A stretch of 47,236 nt of DNA from Labilithrix sp. (lineage in GTDB: Bacteria; Myxococcota; Polyangia; Polyangiales; Polyangiaceae): positions 1 to 47,236 of the forward strand of contig JAQBQL010000068.1 in NCBI GenBank assembly GCA_028287035.1, read 5' to 3'. Numbering within the stretch: the first letter of the stretch is position 1; each line of letters starts with the position of its first letter. Under the pieces are notes generated by a model. The model was not told where the DNA came from, did not search any database, and saw only the letters and a program-made list of their open reading frames with translations. Both the position numbers and the translations under genes were made by a program. This document shows positions 25,238-33,392 of this stretch, piece after piece.

Positions 25238-27040
25238 GTGGAAGGGCGCGAGCAAGAAGGCGGTCTGGCGGGAGTGCTCGCCGGGCTCGATCTGGAGCCG
25301 CTCCGCGCGCTGCTCCGCGATGATGGGCGCGGAGCCGGAGCCGGTTCGGTCGCCGTGGCGGCAGCCCTCCGCGCGCTCCGCCTTCCCGCCAAGCTGTTGC
25401 CGCGGCCGGAGGACCTCGCCACCACGTCGGTCACGAGCACCGAGCACGGCGTGGTGCTGCGTCTCGAGGCCGGCGAGCTCGGGCTCCGCTTCGGCGCGCC
25501 CCGCTTCACGCCGGCGTTCCTCGTGACGCGCGTTGCCGCCTCGGCGGACGTCCGGGACGGCCGCGCCCTGCTGGTGGCGACCGCTGCGCTGGGCGCGGGT
25601 TCGTTCGCGCTCGCCGCCGACCTCCCGCTCGCGGAGGGCGCGCCGGTGACCTCGTTCGAGCTCACCGCGAAGGACCTCGACCCCGGACGGCTCGTCGCGT
25701 TCGTGCGCGCGGTGACCGGCATCTCGCGGCTCCGCGTCGAGGACGACGGCCCCGCGCCCCCGGCCGGGACCTACACGCTCCCGCGCGACGCCCTCTTCGA
25801 CGTGGTGCTCGCGCGCGCTCCTGGCGCCGGGCATGCGACGCTCACCGCCACCATGCGCACCGCGCAGACGGCGCTCGTGCTGGGACCGGTCGCGTTTCCT
25901 GGCGCCGGCCAGCCGGTGCTGCTCGCGGGACGGCTCGCGATGGACGACCTCCTCCGCCTGAACGTGCTGCCCGTGGCGCGGCCCGAGCCGGTCCCACCCG
26001 GCGGGGAGGCGGCCGCAGGCGGGCACGCGCTGCGCCCGCTGCCGGGGGCGGTGCTCGCGATCTCGGCGCGTCTCGCGGGCCTCGGCGACGGCGCGGCGAC
26101 GGCTTTCGTCACGCTCGAGCGGATCGAGCTCGGTGTCCACGATCGGTACGGTCGCCTGCACCCGGCGTCGCCCGTCGTGGCGCTCGAGGACGTCTCCCTG
26201 CTGCTCCGTCGCGACGGCGGGACGCTCGCCTGGCACAGGTTCGTGGCGCGGCTGGCGGGGGGCCTCCTGACGACGCGCGGGAGCCTCCGCCTCGGCGCCG
26301 GCGCGGCCACCGTCGACGCGCACGCTGCGCTCCGCGGGGTCGCCGCCGCCGATCTTCCCATCGGCGGCGGGCGCACGCTCGGCATGCTGGCCCGCGGCAG
26401 CCTCGACATCGACCTCCGCGCCGTGCGTGACGAGGCGGGCGTGGAGACCGCGGCCGGCCTGGTCCGCCTCGATGACGGCGTGTTCCCGCTGCTGGCGCGC
26501 GCCGAGCCCGTGCTCGCGAGGGTCGGCATGCGGCCGCCCGCGGAGACCGCCACGATGCCCGCCACCTGCGTCGTCGCACTCTCGCCGGACGGGTGGTCGT
26601 TCACCGACGTACAGGCGGCGGTGCCCGGCTGCAGCGTGAAGGGCCGCGTCGACGTGCGCGACGGCGCGGTCGACGGCGCGCTCGTCGTGACGCTCGGCAA
26701 GGAGCTGCTCGAGACGAGCGCCGTGACGATGCTGCCGTCGCTGCTCGCCGAACGCATCACGGTGCCCGTGAAGCTCGCCGGCACCGTCAGCGCGCCCGAC
26801 GTGCAGGCCGACCTCGGCGGCACGCTCGGCAGCCTCGTCACGAACAACCGCGTCACCTCGCTCTTCACGCGCGACAGCAAGGCGCCGCCCCCGATGCCGC
26901 CCGAGCTCGCGGCCGACCCGTTCGAGACGGGTGATCGGCACGATCCGGCGGCGGAGGACGCGCGCATCCGGCGCATGTTCGAGGCCGGCGAGAGCTTCGC
27001 GTCGATCGACGCGGCCCTCGCCCCCGTCCGCGAAGGCTAG
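25238..27040 (+). CDS. AsmA-like hypothetical protein
   Basis: A 600-aa beta-rich protein. The C-terminal ~250 residues show the pattern of AsmA/TamB-like proteins: repeated amphipathic strands, a segment LDDGVFPLLARAEPVLARVG, then VPVKLAGTVSAPDVQADLGGTLGSLV near 510-540, which is the typical end of AsmA-like C-terminal domains. There is no signal peptide or membrane helix from the GTG at 25238, which is unusual for the family and leaves localisation open. No good Shine-Dalgarno sequence precedes it and other GTG starts lie inside, so the N-terminus is uncertain. It is probably cotranscribed with the ArsA-like ATPase gene. Its stop codon overlaps that of der on the other strand. Confidence 0.6.
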   Translation: MEGREQEGGLAGVLAGLDLEPLRALLRDDGRGAGAGSVAVAAALRALRLPAKLLPRPEDLATTSVTSTEHGVVLRLEAGELGLRFGAPRFTPAFLVTRVAASADVRDGRALLVATAALGAGSFALAADLPLAEGAPVTSFELTAKDLDPGRLVAFVRAVTGISRLRVEDDGPAPPAGTYTLPRDALFDVVLARAPGAGHATLTATMRTAQTALVLGPVAFPGAGQPVLLAGRLAMDDLLRLNVLPVARPEPVPPGGEAAAGGHALRPLPGAVLAISARLAGLGDGAATAFVTLERIELGVHDRYGRLHPASPVVALEDVSLLLRRDGGTLAWHRFVARLAGGLLTTRGSLRLGAGAATVDAHAALRGVAAADLPIGGGRTLGMLARGSLDIDLRAVRDEAGVETAAGLVRLDDGVFPLLARAEPVLARVGMRPPAETATMPATCVVALSPDGWSFTDVQAAVPGCSVKGRVDVRDGAVDGALVVTLGKELLETSAVTMLPSLLAERITVPVKLAGTVSAPDVQADLGGTLGSLVTNNRVTSLFTRDSKAPPPMPPELAADPFETGDRHDPAAEDARIRRMFEAGESFASIDAALAPVREG

Positions 27041-28803
27041 CGCTGCTGCTTCTTGCGCTTCTCGCGCGCGGCCTGGGTCCGGGCGGCGGCCGCCGGGATC
27101 GCGCGGCCCGAGCGTCCCCGCTTCGGCGCCTCGGCGGGAGCCGCCGTGACGGCGCGCGCCGGGCGCTTCTTCGTGATCTTCTTCACCACCGCCGCGGCCT
27201 CGCGCTGCTTGCGATCGGGACGCCCGGTCCGCGCGACGTTGGACGGCCGCGCCGCGGTGCGCTGGACCTTCGACGGCTCGGGCGCGAGCACGTCCTCGTC
27301 GCGGGCCGGCGCCGGCCCGAGATCGTCGTCGCCCGCTTCCTCGAAGCGTGCGTTGCGCTTGCCGAACGTCGTCGCCACCTCGACCGCCGCGGCCTCGACC
27401 TGCGCGGTCTCCTCGGCGCGGCCGCGTCCGCCACGACGGCGCTCGCGGTACACGATGCGGATGGGAACGCCCTCGAAGCCGAATGCTTTGCGCAGCTGGT
27501 TCGCCACGAAGCGCTGGTACGAGAAGTGGACGTTGTCGGGCGCGCTCGCGAGGATGACGAACACCGGCGGCGAGGTCTCGGCCTGCGTGATGTAGTAGAG
27601 GCGCGGCGCCGATCCGCCCATGGTCGGCGGCGGCCGGGTCGCGAGGACCTCGGCGAAGAACCGGTTCAGCGCGCCCGTGCTGATGCGCTTGTGGAACGAC
27701 TCGCTCACGCGGTCGATGGTCGCGAACAGGTCGGCCATGCCGCGGCCAGTCTTCGCGCTCACGATCACCGTCGGTGCGAACGGCGCGAACGAGATCTTCT
27801 CGCGCGCCAGCTCCTCGACCTTCTTCACCTCGTCCTTGGCGAGGAGATCGGCCTTGTTGAGGGCGATCACCATGCCGCGGCCGCGATCGGCGGCGAGGCC
27901 GAGGATCTTCGCGTCCTGCTCGGCGACGCCTTCGTGGGCGTCGGCGAGGAGGACGACCACGCTCGAGCGTTCGATGGCGCGGACCGCCGAGCCGATGCTC
28001 GCGAACTCGATGACGTCGTCGCCCTTCGTGACCTTGCCCTTGCGGCGCAGCCCCGCGGTGTCGACGAAGATGTAACGCTTGTCGCCGCGCGCGACGAGCG
28101 CGTCGATCGCGTCGCGGGTCGTGCCCGGCCGGTCGTCGACGATCATCCGCTCCTCGCCGAGGATGCGGTTCATGAGGCTCGACTTGCCGGCGTTGGGCTT
28201 GCCCACGATGGCGATGCGCGGGAGGAACTCGTCCACCTCGTCGTTCGACTTGTGGGGCGGCATCGCGGCGATGATCGCGGACTCGAGGTCCGCCATGCCG
28301 CGCCCGTGCAGGCCGCTGACCGGGAAGACCTTCTCGACGCCGAGGCGGTACATCTCGTAGGCGTCGGAGTCGTTGCGCGGCGAATCGGCCTTGTTGGCCG
28401 CGAAGAGCACCGGCTTCGAGGTCTCGCGCAGCAGCCCCACCGCCACGCGGTCGGCGGGCGTGAGGGGCACCATCGCGTCGCTGACGAAGACGATGACGTC
28501 GGCCTCGTCGATGGCGCTGCGGACGTGGCGGGTGATCCCGCTCTTCATCGGGTCGTCGCTGTCGGGGTCGAAGCCGCCCGTGTCGACCAGGGTGTAGTCG
28601 CGGCCGAACGCGGTCGTGTCGGCGTAGTTCCGGTCGCGGGTGACGCCCGGCTCGTCGTACACGATGGCGATGCGCTTCCGCGCGAGGCGGTTGAACAGCG
28701 TCGACTTGCCGACGTTGGGGCGCCCCACGATGGCGACGAGGGGAAGGCCATGCGCGCCCGCAGGGAGCACGTGGGAGACCTGGCGACCGTGGTGCTTCGT
28801 CAT
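27037..28803 (-). CDS. der: Ribosome assembly GTPase Der (EngA) with basic tail
   Basis: A 588-aa tandem-domain GTPase required for 50S assembly. G domain 1 begins with GRPNVGKST (27-35) and TGGFDPDSDDP; G domain 2 has GKPNAGKSS (about 207-215), DTAGLRRKGK and NKAD. The KH-like domain follows, ending near GVPIRIVYRERRRGG (about 455-470). A further ~120 residues form a Lys/Arg/Ala-rich disordered tail that ordinary Der proteins (about 440-490 aa) lack. The ATG at 28803 overlaps the era stop by 4 nt (ATGA), so the two GTPase genes are translationally coupled. Its stop TAG shares a CTAG palindrome with the stop of the convergent AsmA-like gene. Confidence 0.96.
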   Translation of the reverse strand: MTKHHGRQVSHVLPAGAHGLPLVAIVGRPNVGKSTLFNRLARKRIAIVYDEPGVTRDRNYADTTAFGRDYTLVDTGGFDPDSDDPMKSGITRHVRSAIDEADVIVFVSDAMVPLTPADRVAVGLLRETSKPVLFAANKADSPRNDSDAYEMYRLGVEKVFPVSGLHGRGMADLESAIIAAMPPHKSNDEVDEFLPRIAIVGKPNAGKSSLMNRILGEERMIVDDRPGTTRDAIDALVARGDKRYIFVDTAGLRRKGKVTKGDDVIEFASIGSAVRAIERSSVVVLLADAHEGVAEQDAKILGLAADRGRGMVIALNKADLLAKDEVKKVEELAREKISFAPFAPTVIVSAKTGRGMADLFATIDRVSESFHKRISTGALNRFFAEVLATRPPPTMGGSAPRLYYITQAETSPPVFVILASAPDNVHFSYQRFVANQLRKAFGFEGVPIRIVYRERRRGGRGRAEETAQVEAAAVEVATTFGKRNARFEEAGDDDLGPAPARDEDVLAPEPSKVQRTAARPSNVARTGRPDRKQREAAAVVKKITKKRPARAVTAAPAEAPKRGRSGRAIPAAAARTQAAREKRKKQQR

Positions 28804-29825
28804 GACACGTCTTTCTTCGTCTTCGGCTTCTTGATCTTCTTCTGCCCCGCTTCGCCCGCGTAGCCCATGTCCGCGAGGCGGGCGTCGTCGTCGAACCAGT
28901 TGGGCGTCGAGCGCACGAAGGTCTCGAGGTGGACCTTGCGGCCGAGGAGCTCCTCGGCCCGCTTGCGCGCCGCGCTGCCCACCGCCTGGAGCATCGCGCC
29001 GCCGTCGCCGATGATGATCCCCTTGTGGGAGTCCTTGGCGACGTGGATGATGACGGCGATCCGCACGAGCTTCGCGCCCTCGTCGAAGGACTCGACGGTG
29101 ACCGCCACGCCGTGCGGAATCTCCTGCCGGGTGCGCCGGAGGATCTGCTCGCGCACGAACTCGCTGACGAAGAAGCGGACCGGCTTGTCGGAGAGCTCGT
29201 CCTCCTCGTAGAGCCACTCGCCCTCGGGAAGGAGCGCCGCGACCTCGCCGAGGATGTGCGCCATGCCGTCGGCGCGGAGCGCGCTCACCGGGATGACGGC
29301 GGCGAGCTCGCGCTCCTTGCCCAGGGCCTCGAGCAGGGGCATCAGCGCCTGCTTCTTCTTCACCTTGTCGATCTTGTTGAGGACGAGGACCACCTTCGTG
29401 CTCGCCGGGATCGCGGCGAGGAGCGCGCGGTCGTCCTCGCGGACCGCGGCGCTCACGTCGGCGCCGATCTCGCCCTTCACCATCACCGGCTCGGTGACGA
29501 AGATGGCGACGTCGCACTCGGCGGCGGCGGCTCGTGCCACCTCGTTCATGTGCTCGCCGAGCTTGTGGCGCGCGCGGTGGAAGCCGGGCGTGTCGAGGAA
29601 CACGAACTGGGTGCCGTCCTTGGTCAGGATGCCGGCGATGCGGTCGCGCGTGGTCTGCGCGTGGTGGCTGACGATCGCGATGCGCTCGGACAGCAGCGCG
29701 TTGAGGAGCGTGCTCTTGCCGACGTTGGGGCGGCCGACGAGCGCGATGGTGCCGGCGCGGGTGGTTACGGGGGCGGCCGCGCGGCCGGACCTTCCGGGGC
29801 CTGCGCCCTTTTTCTTCGAGGCCAT
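28800..29825 (-). CDS. era: Ribosome assembly GTPase Era
   Basis: A 341-aa GTPase that binds 16S rRNA during 30S maturation. The G domain has GRPNVGKST (31-39), the effector segment AQTTRDRIAGI, DTPGFHRARHKLGEHMN and NKIDK. The KH domain follows with HVAKDSHKGIIIGDGG (about 270-285). A ~25-residue basic, Ala/Gly-rich N-terminal extension and a short Lys-rich C-terminal tail make it longer than the usual ~300 aa. The ATG at 29825 is used although no strong Shine-Dalgarno sequence is seen. It is the first gene of the era-der pair and is divergent from the glycosyltransferase gene across 91 nt. Confidence 0.96.
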   Translation of the reverse strand: MASKKKGAGPGRSGRAAAPVTTRAGTIALVGRPNVGKSTLLNALLSERIAIVSHHAQTTRDRIAGILTKDGTQFVFLDTPGFHRARHKLGEHMNEVARAAAAECDVAIFVTEPVMVKGEIGADVSAAVREDDRALLAAIPASTKVVLVLNKIDKVKKKQALMPLLEALGKERELAAVIPVSALRADGMAHILGEVAALLPEGEWLYEEDELSDKPVRFFVSEFVREQILRRTRQEIPHGVAVTVESFDEGAKLVRIAVIIHVAKDSHKGIIIGDGGAMLQAVGSAARKRAEELLGRKVHLETFVRSTPNWFDDDARLADMGYAGEAGQKKIKKPKTKKDVS

Positions 29826-29859
29826 CGATTGCGCGGGCTCAATACCACGGGAGCGCCCT

Positions 29860-29875
29860 ATCTCCTTGCGGAGAT
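29860..29875. promoter_or_regulatory. Inverted repeat in the era/glycosyltransferase divergent region
   Basis: Perfect 6-bp inverted repeat ATCTCC / GGAGAT with a 4-nt TTGC spacer, in the middle of the 91-nt region between two divergent genes. It could be a protein-binding site or an RNA hairpin; there is no further evidence. Confidence 0.3.
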
Positions 29876-29916
29876 CCCGCCTCAAACGTAATAGTCCCGG
29901 CGCCCCGAGGCACCCC

Positions 29917-32841
29917 ATGGCGGAATCCGAAACCTCGTCGCTTCCTTCTGATCTCGCTTCCGTCGCGCCGGCGGCCGGTTCCCTGACGCCCGTGCCGCCC
30001 GTGAGTGGCGATGCGGTTGCGCCGCCGGCGGTGGAGCTCCCCGCGGTCGGGCCTTCGTGGCTGCCGCTCGCGCTGGCCGTCGCGCTGCCGGTGCTCTTCT
30101 TCTTCGTGCTGCCGCCGCTCACGCGCGCGGGGCTCTGGGATCCGCACGAGCTCAACGTGGCCGACCTGGCGCGGCGCATCGCGCTGAACCTGCACGGCGC
30201 CGCGAACCTCGCGCTCGAGGGCACCGACAACTCGCTGCCCCACCTGAACGATCTCGGCCGGCCGCAGCTGCCGTTCACGTCGATCGCGCTCGGCTTCAAG
30301 ACCTTCGGGCTCCACGAGTGGGCGGGTCGCTCGCCGCTGGCGCTGTGGGGCCTGCTCGGCGTCCTCGCCACCTACGGCTGGGTCTCGCGCCTCGTCGATC
30401 GCCGCGCGGGTCTCTTCGCCGCCGTCGCGCTCACCACGATGCCGCTCTACTTCGTGCAGGCGCGCACGATGCTGGGCGACGTCGTCACGATGAGCGCGTT
30501 CTCGATGGCGTTCGGCGGCCTGCTCGTCGCCGTCTTCGATCGCGGCGACCAGGACGAGCCGAACACCGTCGCCCGCATCGCCTACGCGGCGCTGGGCGTC
30601 CTCGGGCTCGTCGCCGGGTTCTTCAGCCGCGGCGCGCTCGTCAGCGTGGCCGCGCCGACGCTCGCCGTCGCGATCGCCTACGGCGTGTCGCGGGCGAACG
30701 CCCAGCGTCGTACCGACGTGCTCGCGATCGTGGTCGGCGCCGGCTCCGCGCTGGCCGGCGCGTACTTCGCCTACCGGGCACTCACGGCGCTCGGCGCCGG
30801 CAAGATCGCGGACCTCGATCCATGGATCGGCGCCATGGTGCGTCCGCCGACCAAGTACCCGACGTTCGACTTCCTGCTCGGGCACATCGGCGAGGGCCTC
30901 GCCCCGTGGAGCGCCTTCGCGCTGTTCGCGTTCGGCCGCCTGTTCCTCGCGCCTCCGCGCGTCACGGGTCCCGCGTTCGCACGCGAGAGCGAGACGCGCG
31001 CCGCCATCATCGTCGGCACGGGCGTCGCGTTCGTCGCGCACGGCTGGCTCGCGTCGCGCACCGACCTCGTCGCGTTCGCCGGGCCCGCGGTCGTCGCCGC
31101 CGCGTGCGGCATCGCGCTTCGTGACTACGAGCGCGGCGCCCATCCCTCGGTGGCGGTCGGTGTGGGCACCGCCGTGTTCCTCGGCTGCTTCCACCACGAG
31201 CTCCACAACCTGCCGGAGAAGGCGTTCAACGCCTTCGCCGTCCAGGGCGCGACCTTCCCCGAAGGCTTCAAGGGGACCTCGCTCCTCGTGTGGACCGTGG
31301 TGCTCATGGGCTTCGCGGCCATCGCCTTCCTCACGTTCGTGGAGCGCGATGGCACGCGCGTCCCGTTCTCGCCGCGCGGGTACCTGAAGACGCTGATCTC
31401 GCTGCGTGACGCGTGGGACGGCATGCTCGCCCTCGCGTACTTCGCGATGGTGGCCGGCGCCTCGCTCGCTGGCCTCGCGGTGTTCATCGGCACCCGCTCC
31501 CACGCGAAGTGGTTGCCGACGCTGTCGACGCAGATGCGGGACGGCGTGCTCAACGCGTGGTGGGTGACCGCCTTCGTTCCCCTCGCGATCATCTTCGGCG
31601 TCTTCTTCTGGTGCGACGTGTGGCTGTGGGCCTTCGGACGCGCGCGTCCGCTCACGCGCGCCTCGATCTCGCGCGGCTTCGAGCCGTTCGAGGGGCTCGG
31701 CGCGGAGCTCAAGAAGGAGGGCCTCGGCACGTCGCTGAAGAACCTCGTCACCGGCAAGCTCACCGTGACCCCGGACGATCTCGACGAGGGCGTCGGCCCG
31801 ACCGCGCTGCTCCTCCTCGTTCCGCTCATGTACCTGCAGGTCCCGGCGATCGTGTTCGTCGGTCTCCTGACGCAAGGCATGAAGCCGCTCATCGCGCTCG
31901 CGTTCGCGCTGCCCTCCGGCATCGCGCTCTTCCTGGTGCTCGGCTTCGTCGGCGATCTGCTGCGCGGCAGCCGCGCCGCGTTCCTCGTCGTCTTCGCGGC
32001 GACGGTCTCGGGCATCCTCTGCTTCTCGTACTACCCGGCGCTCGCGAACCAGCTCTCTCCGAAGGAAGTGTTCGAGAGCTACCAGCGCGTCCACAAGAGC
32101 GGCGAGCCCCTCGCGCTGTTCGGCGTCGGCGGGCGCACCGCTGCGTACTACGCCGGCGGGCAGCCGCTCATCCTGAAGGACGCGAGCTCCGCGTACGACT
32201 GGCTGATGGGCGGAGAGCCGAGCACGCGGCGCTTCCTCGCCGTGCGCACCGAGGAGCTCGCGCGCCTGAACCGGCTATACCGCGAGCACGCGGGGCCCAC
32301 GAAGAACCTGCCCGTGCTCGATGCGCGTTCGAGCCAGATCATCCTCGTCGCGTCGTCGCTGCGTGACGCGGAGAAGAACGACAACCCGCTCGAGAAGATC
32401 GTGTTCGGCGCGCCGCCGCCGATCCAGCGCCCGCTCGAGGTGAACCTCGAGGACAAGCTCGAGGTGCTCGGCTACGACATCGTCGATGCCACCGGCAAGC
32501 TCGTCGACCACGTCGCGCCGGGCAAGAAGTACCACATGCGAACGTACTTCCACGTGCTCGCCCCGATCGCGAGCGAGTGGGAGATGTTCATCCACATCGA
32601 TGGCTTCCACCGGCGTCACAACGGCGACCACAAGATGGCCGAAGGGAAGTACCCGATGTCGCTCTGGCAGAAGGACGACATCGTGATGGACGACTACGAG
32701 TTCTCCCTCGAGCCGAACTTCAGCCCGGGTCCGTACACGCTCTACTTCGGGCTCTTCGTCGGCGACTCGCGCATGAAGGTGAAGACCGGCGCGAGCGACG
32801 GCGACAACCGCGTCAACGGCGGTCCGATCCGCGTCCAGTGA
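29917..32841 (+). CDS. GT-C membrane glycosyltransferase, family 39 (ArnT/PMT-like), with C-terminal soluble domain
   Basis: A 974-aa integral membrane protein. After a ~45-residue Pro/Ser-rich cytoplasmic N-terminus, the first helix is followed by an acidic loop with DPHE (75-78), in the position of the catalytic acidic residue of GT-C enzymes. The segments LNDLGRPQLPFTSIAL, EWAGRSPLALWGLLG and FVQARTMLGDVVTMSAFSMA are typical of ArnT/PMT-like family 39 transferases. About twelve or more helices extend to ~720. The last ~140 residues (about 835-974) form a soluble beta-rich domain (VLGYDIVDATGKL; YHMRTYFHVLAPIASEWEMF) not found in the E. coli enzyme. The family moves sugars from polyprenyl-phosphate carriers to periplasmic acceptors. 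The acceptor here is unknown. CGAGG precedes the ATG at 29917. Confidence 0.85.
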   Translation: MAESETSSLPSDLASVAPAAGSLTPVPPVSGDAVAPPAVELPAVGPSWLPLALAVALPVLFFFVLPPLTRAGLWDPHELNVADLARRIALNLHGAANLALEGTDNSLPHLNDLGRPQLPFTSIALGFKTFGLHEWAGRSPLALWGLLGVLATYGWVSRLVDRRAGLFAAVALTTMPLYFVQARTMLGDVVTMSAFSMAFGGLLVAVFDRGDQDEPNTVARIAYAALGVLGLVAGFFSRGALVSVAAPTLAVAIAYGVSRANAQRRTDVLAIVVGAGSALAGAYFAYRALTALGAGKIADLDPWIGAMVRPPTKYPTFDFLLGHIGEGLAPWSAFALFAFGRLFLAPPRVTGPAFARESETRAAIIVGTGVAFVAHGWLASRTDLVAFAGPAVVAAACGIALRDYERGAHPSVAVGVGTAVFLGCFHHELHNLPEKAFNAFAVQGATFPEGFKGTSLLVWTVVLMGFAAIAFLTFVERDGTRVPFSPRGYLKTLISLRDAWDGMLALAYFAMVAGASLAGLAVFIGTRSHAKWLPTLSTQMRDGVLNAWWVTAFVPLAIIFGVFFWCDVWLWAFGRARPLTRASISRGFEPFEGLGAELKKEGLGTSLKNLVTGKLTVTPDDLDEGVGPTALLLLVPLMYLQVPAIVFVGLLTQGMKPLIALAFALPSGIALFLVLGFVGDLLRGSRAAFLVVFAATVSGILCFSYYPALANQLSPKEVFESYQRVHKSGEPLALFGVGGRTAAYYAGGQPLILKDASSAYDWLMGGEPSTRRFLAVRTEELARLNRLYREHAGPTKNLPVLDARSSQIILVASSLRDAEKNDNPLEKIVFGAPPPIQRPLEVNLEDKLEVLGYDIVDATGKLVDHVAPGKKYHMRTYFHVLAPIASEWEMFIHIDGFHRRHNGDHKMAEGKYPMSLWQKDDIVMDDYEFSLEPNFSPGPYTLYFGLFVGDSRMKVKTGASDGDNRVNGGPIRVQ

Positions 32842-32847
32842 GCCTGC

Positions 32848-32871
32848 GGCGAGCGGCCTGGACGCTCCGCC
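32848..32871 (+). terminator. Terminator-like hairpin after the glycosyltransferase gene
   Basis: GGCGAGCG pairs with CGCTCCGCC (8 bp with one bulged C) around a 7-nt loop, starting 7 nt after the stop codon. There is no T-tract. It separates the glycosyltransferase from the PilZ gene. Confidence 0.35.
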
Positions 32872-32965
32872 TGCCGCCGGAAATTCGCTAGCGCTCTCCA
32901 CGGTGCCGCGGTATGCGCGCCACTCCCACGTTGTTCGAGCGTGCGGGCACCGGGGGAGAGGCGCA

Positions 32966-33379
32966 ATGATGAGCACGAAGGACGACGGGATGTTGAGCCG
33001 CGCGGCTGCTGTCAGCATCGACGATGCCGAGCGCCGGATCTTCGACCGCTACGACGTCGAGTGGTCGGTCGACTGCGTCGCCACCGACACGTTCCTCTAC
33101 GCGTCGATCACGAACATCAGCGAGATGGGAATCTTCGTCCGCACGACGGAGCCGCTCCGCCTCAACACGCGCCTCCGCCTCACGTTCGCGCCGCCCGGCG
33201 CCCCGGGGTTCCAGCTCGAAGGCTGCGTCGCGTGGGTGAACAACGTCCGCGAGGATGGCGACAACCCGAACCCCGGCATGGGGATCCGCTTCGTGAACCT
33301 GCAGCCCGACGAGCGCGAGCGGCTCGTCGAGGTGATCCGCACCATCGCGTACCTTCGCGATCTCCCGCGCTACGACTGA
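32966..33379 (+). CDS. PilZ domain protein
   Basis: A 137-aa single-domain PilZ protein of the type recurrent in Myxococcus (the same family of small paralogues). Both c-di-GMP signatures are intact: RxxxR as RIFDR (24-28) and N-x-S-x-x-G as NISEMG (50-55). The end NPGMGIRFVNLQPDERERLVEVI is typical of that group. It probably binds c-di-GMP or acts as an adaptor in motility or envelope control. ATG at 32966 is chosen because GGGGGAGAGG lies 5-14 nt upstream; the frame is open to 32903. It follows the glycosyltransferase by 124 nt and converges on the lipoprotein gene with 13 nt between stops. Confidence 0.93.
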   Translation: MMSTKDDGMLSRAAAVSIDDAERRIFDRYDVEWSVDCVATDTFLYASITNISEMGIFVRTTEPLRLNTRLRLTFAPPGAPGFQLEGCVAWVNNVREDGDNPNPGMGIRFVNLQPDERERLVEVIRTIAYLRDLPRYD

Positions 33380-33392
33380 GCCGCGGCCGGCG

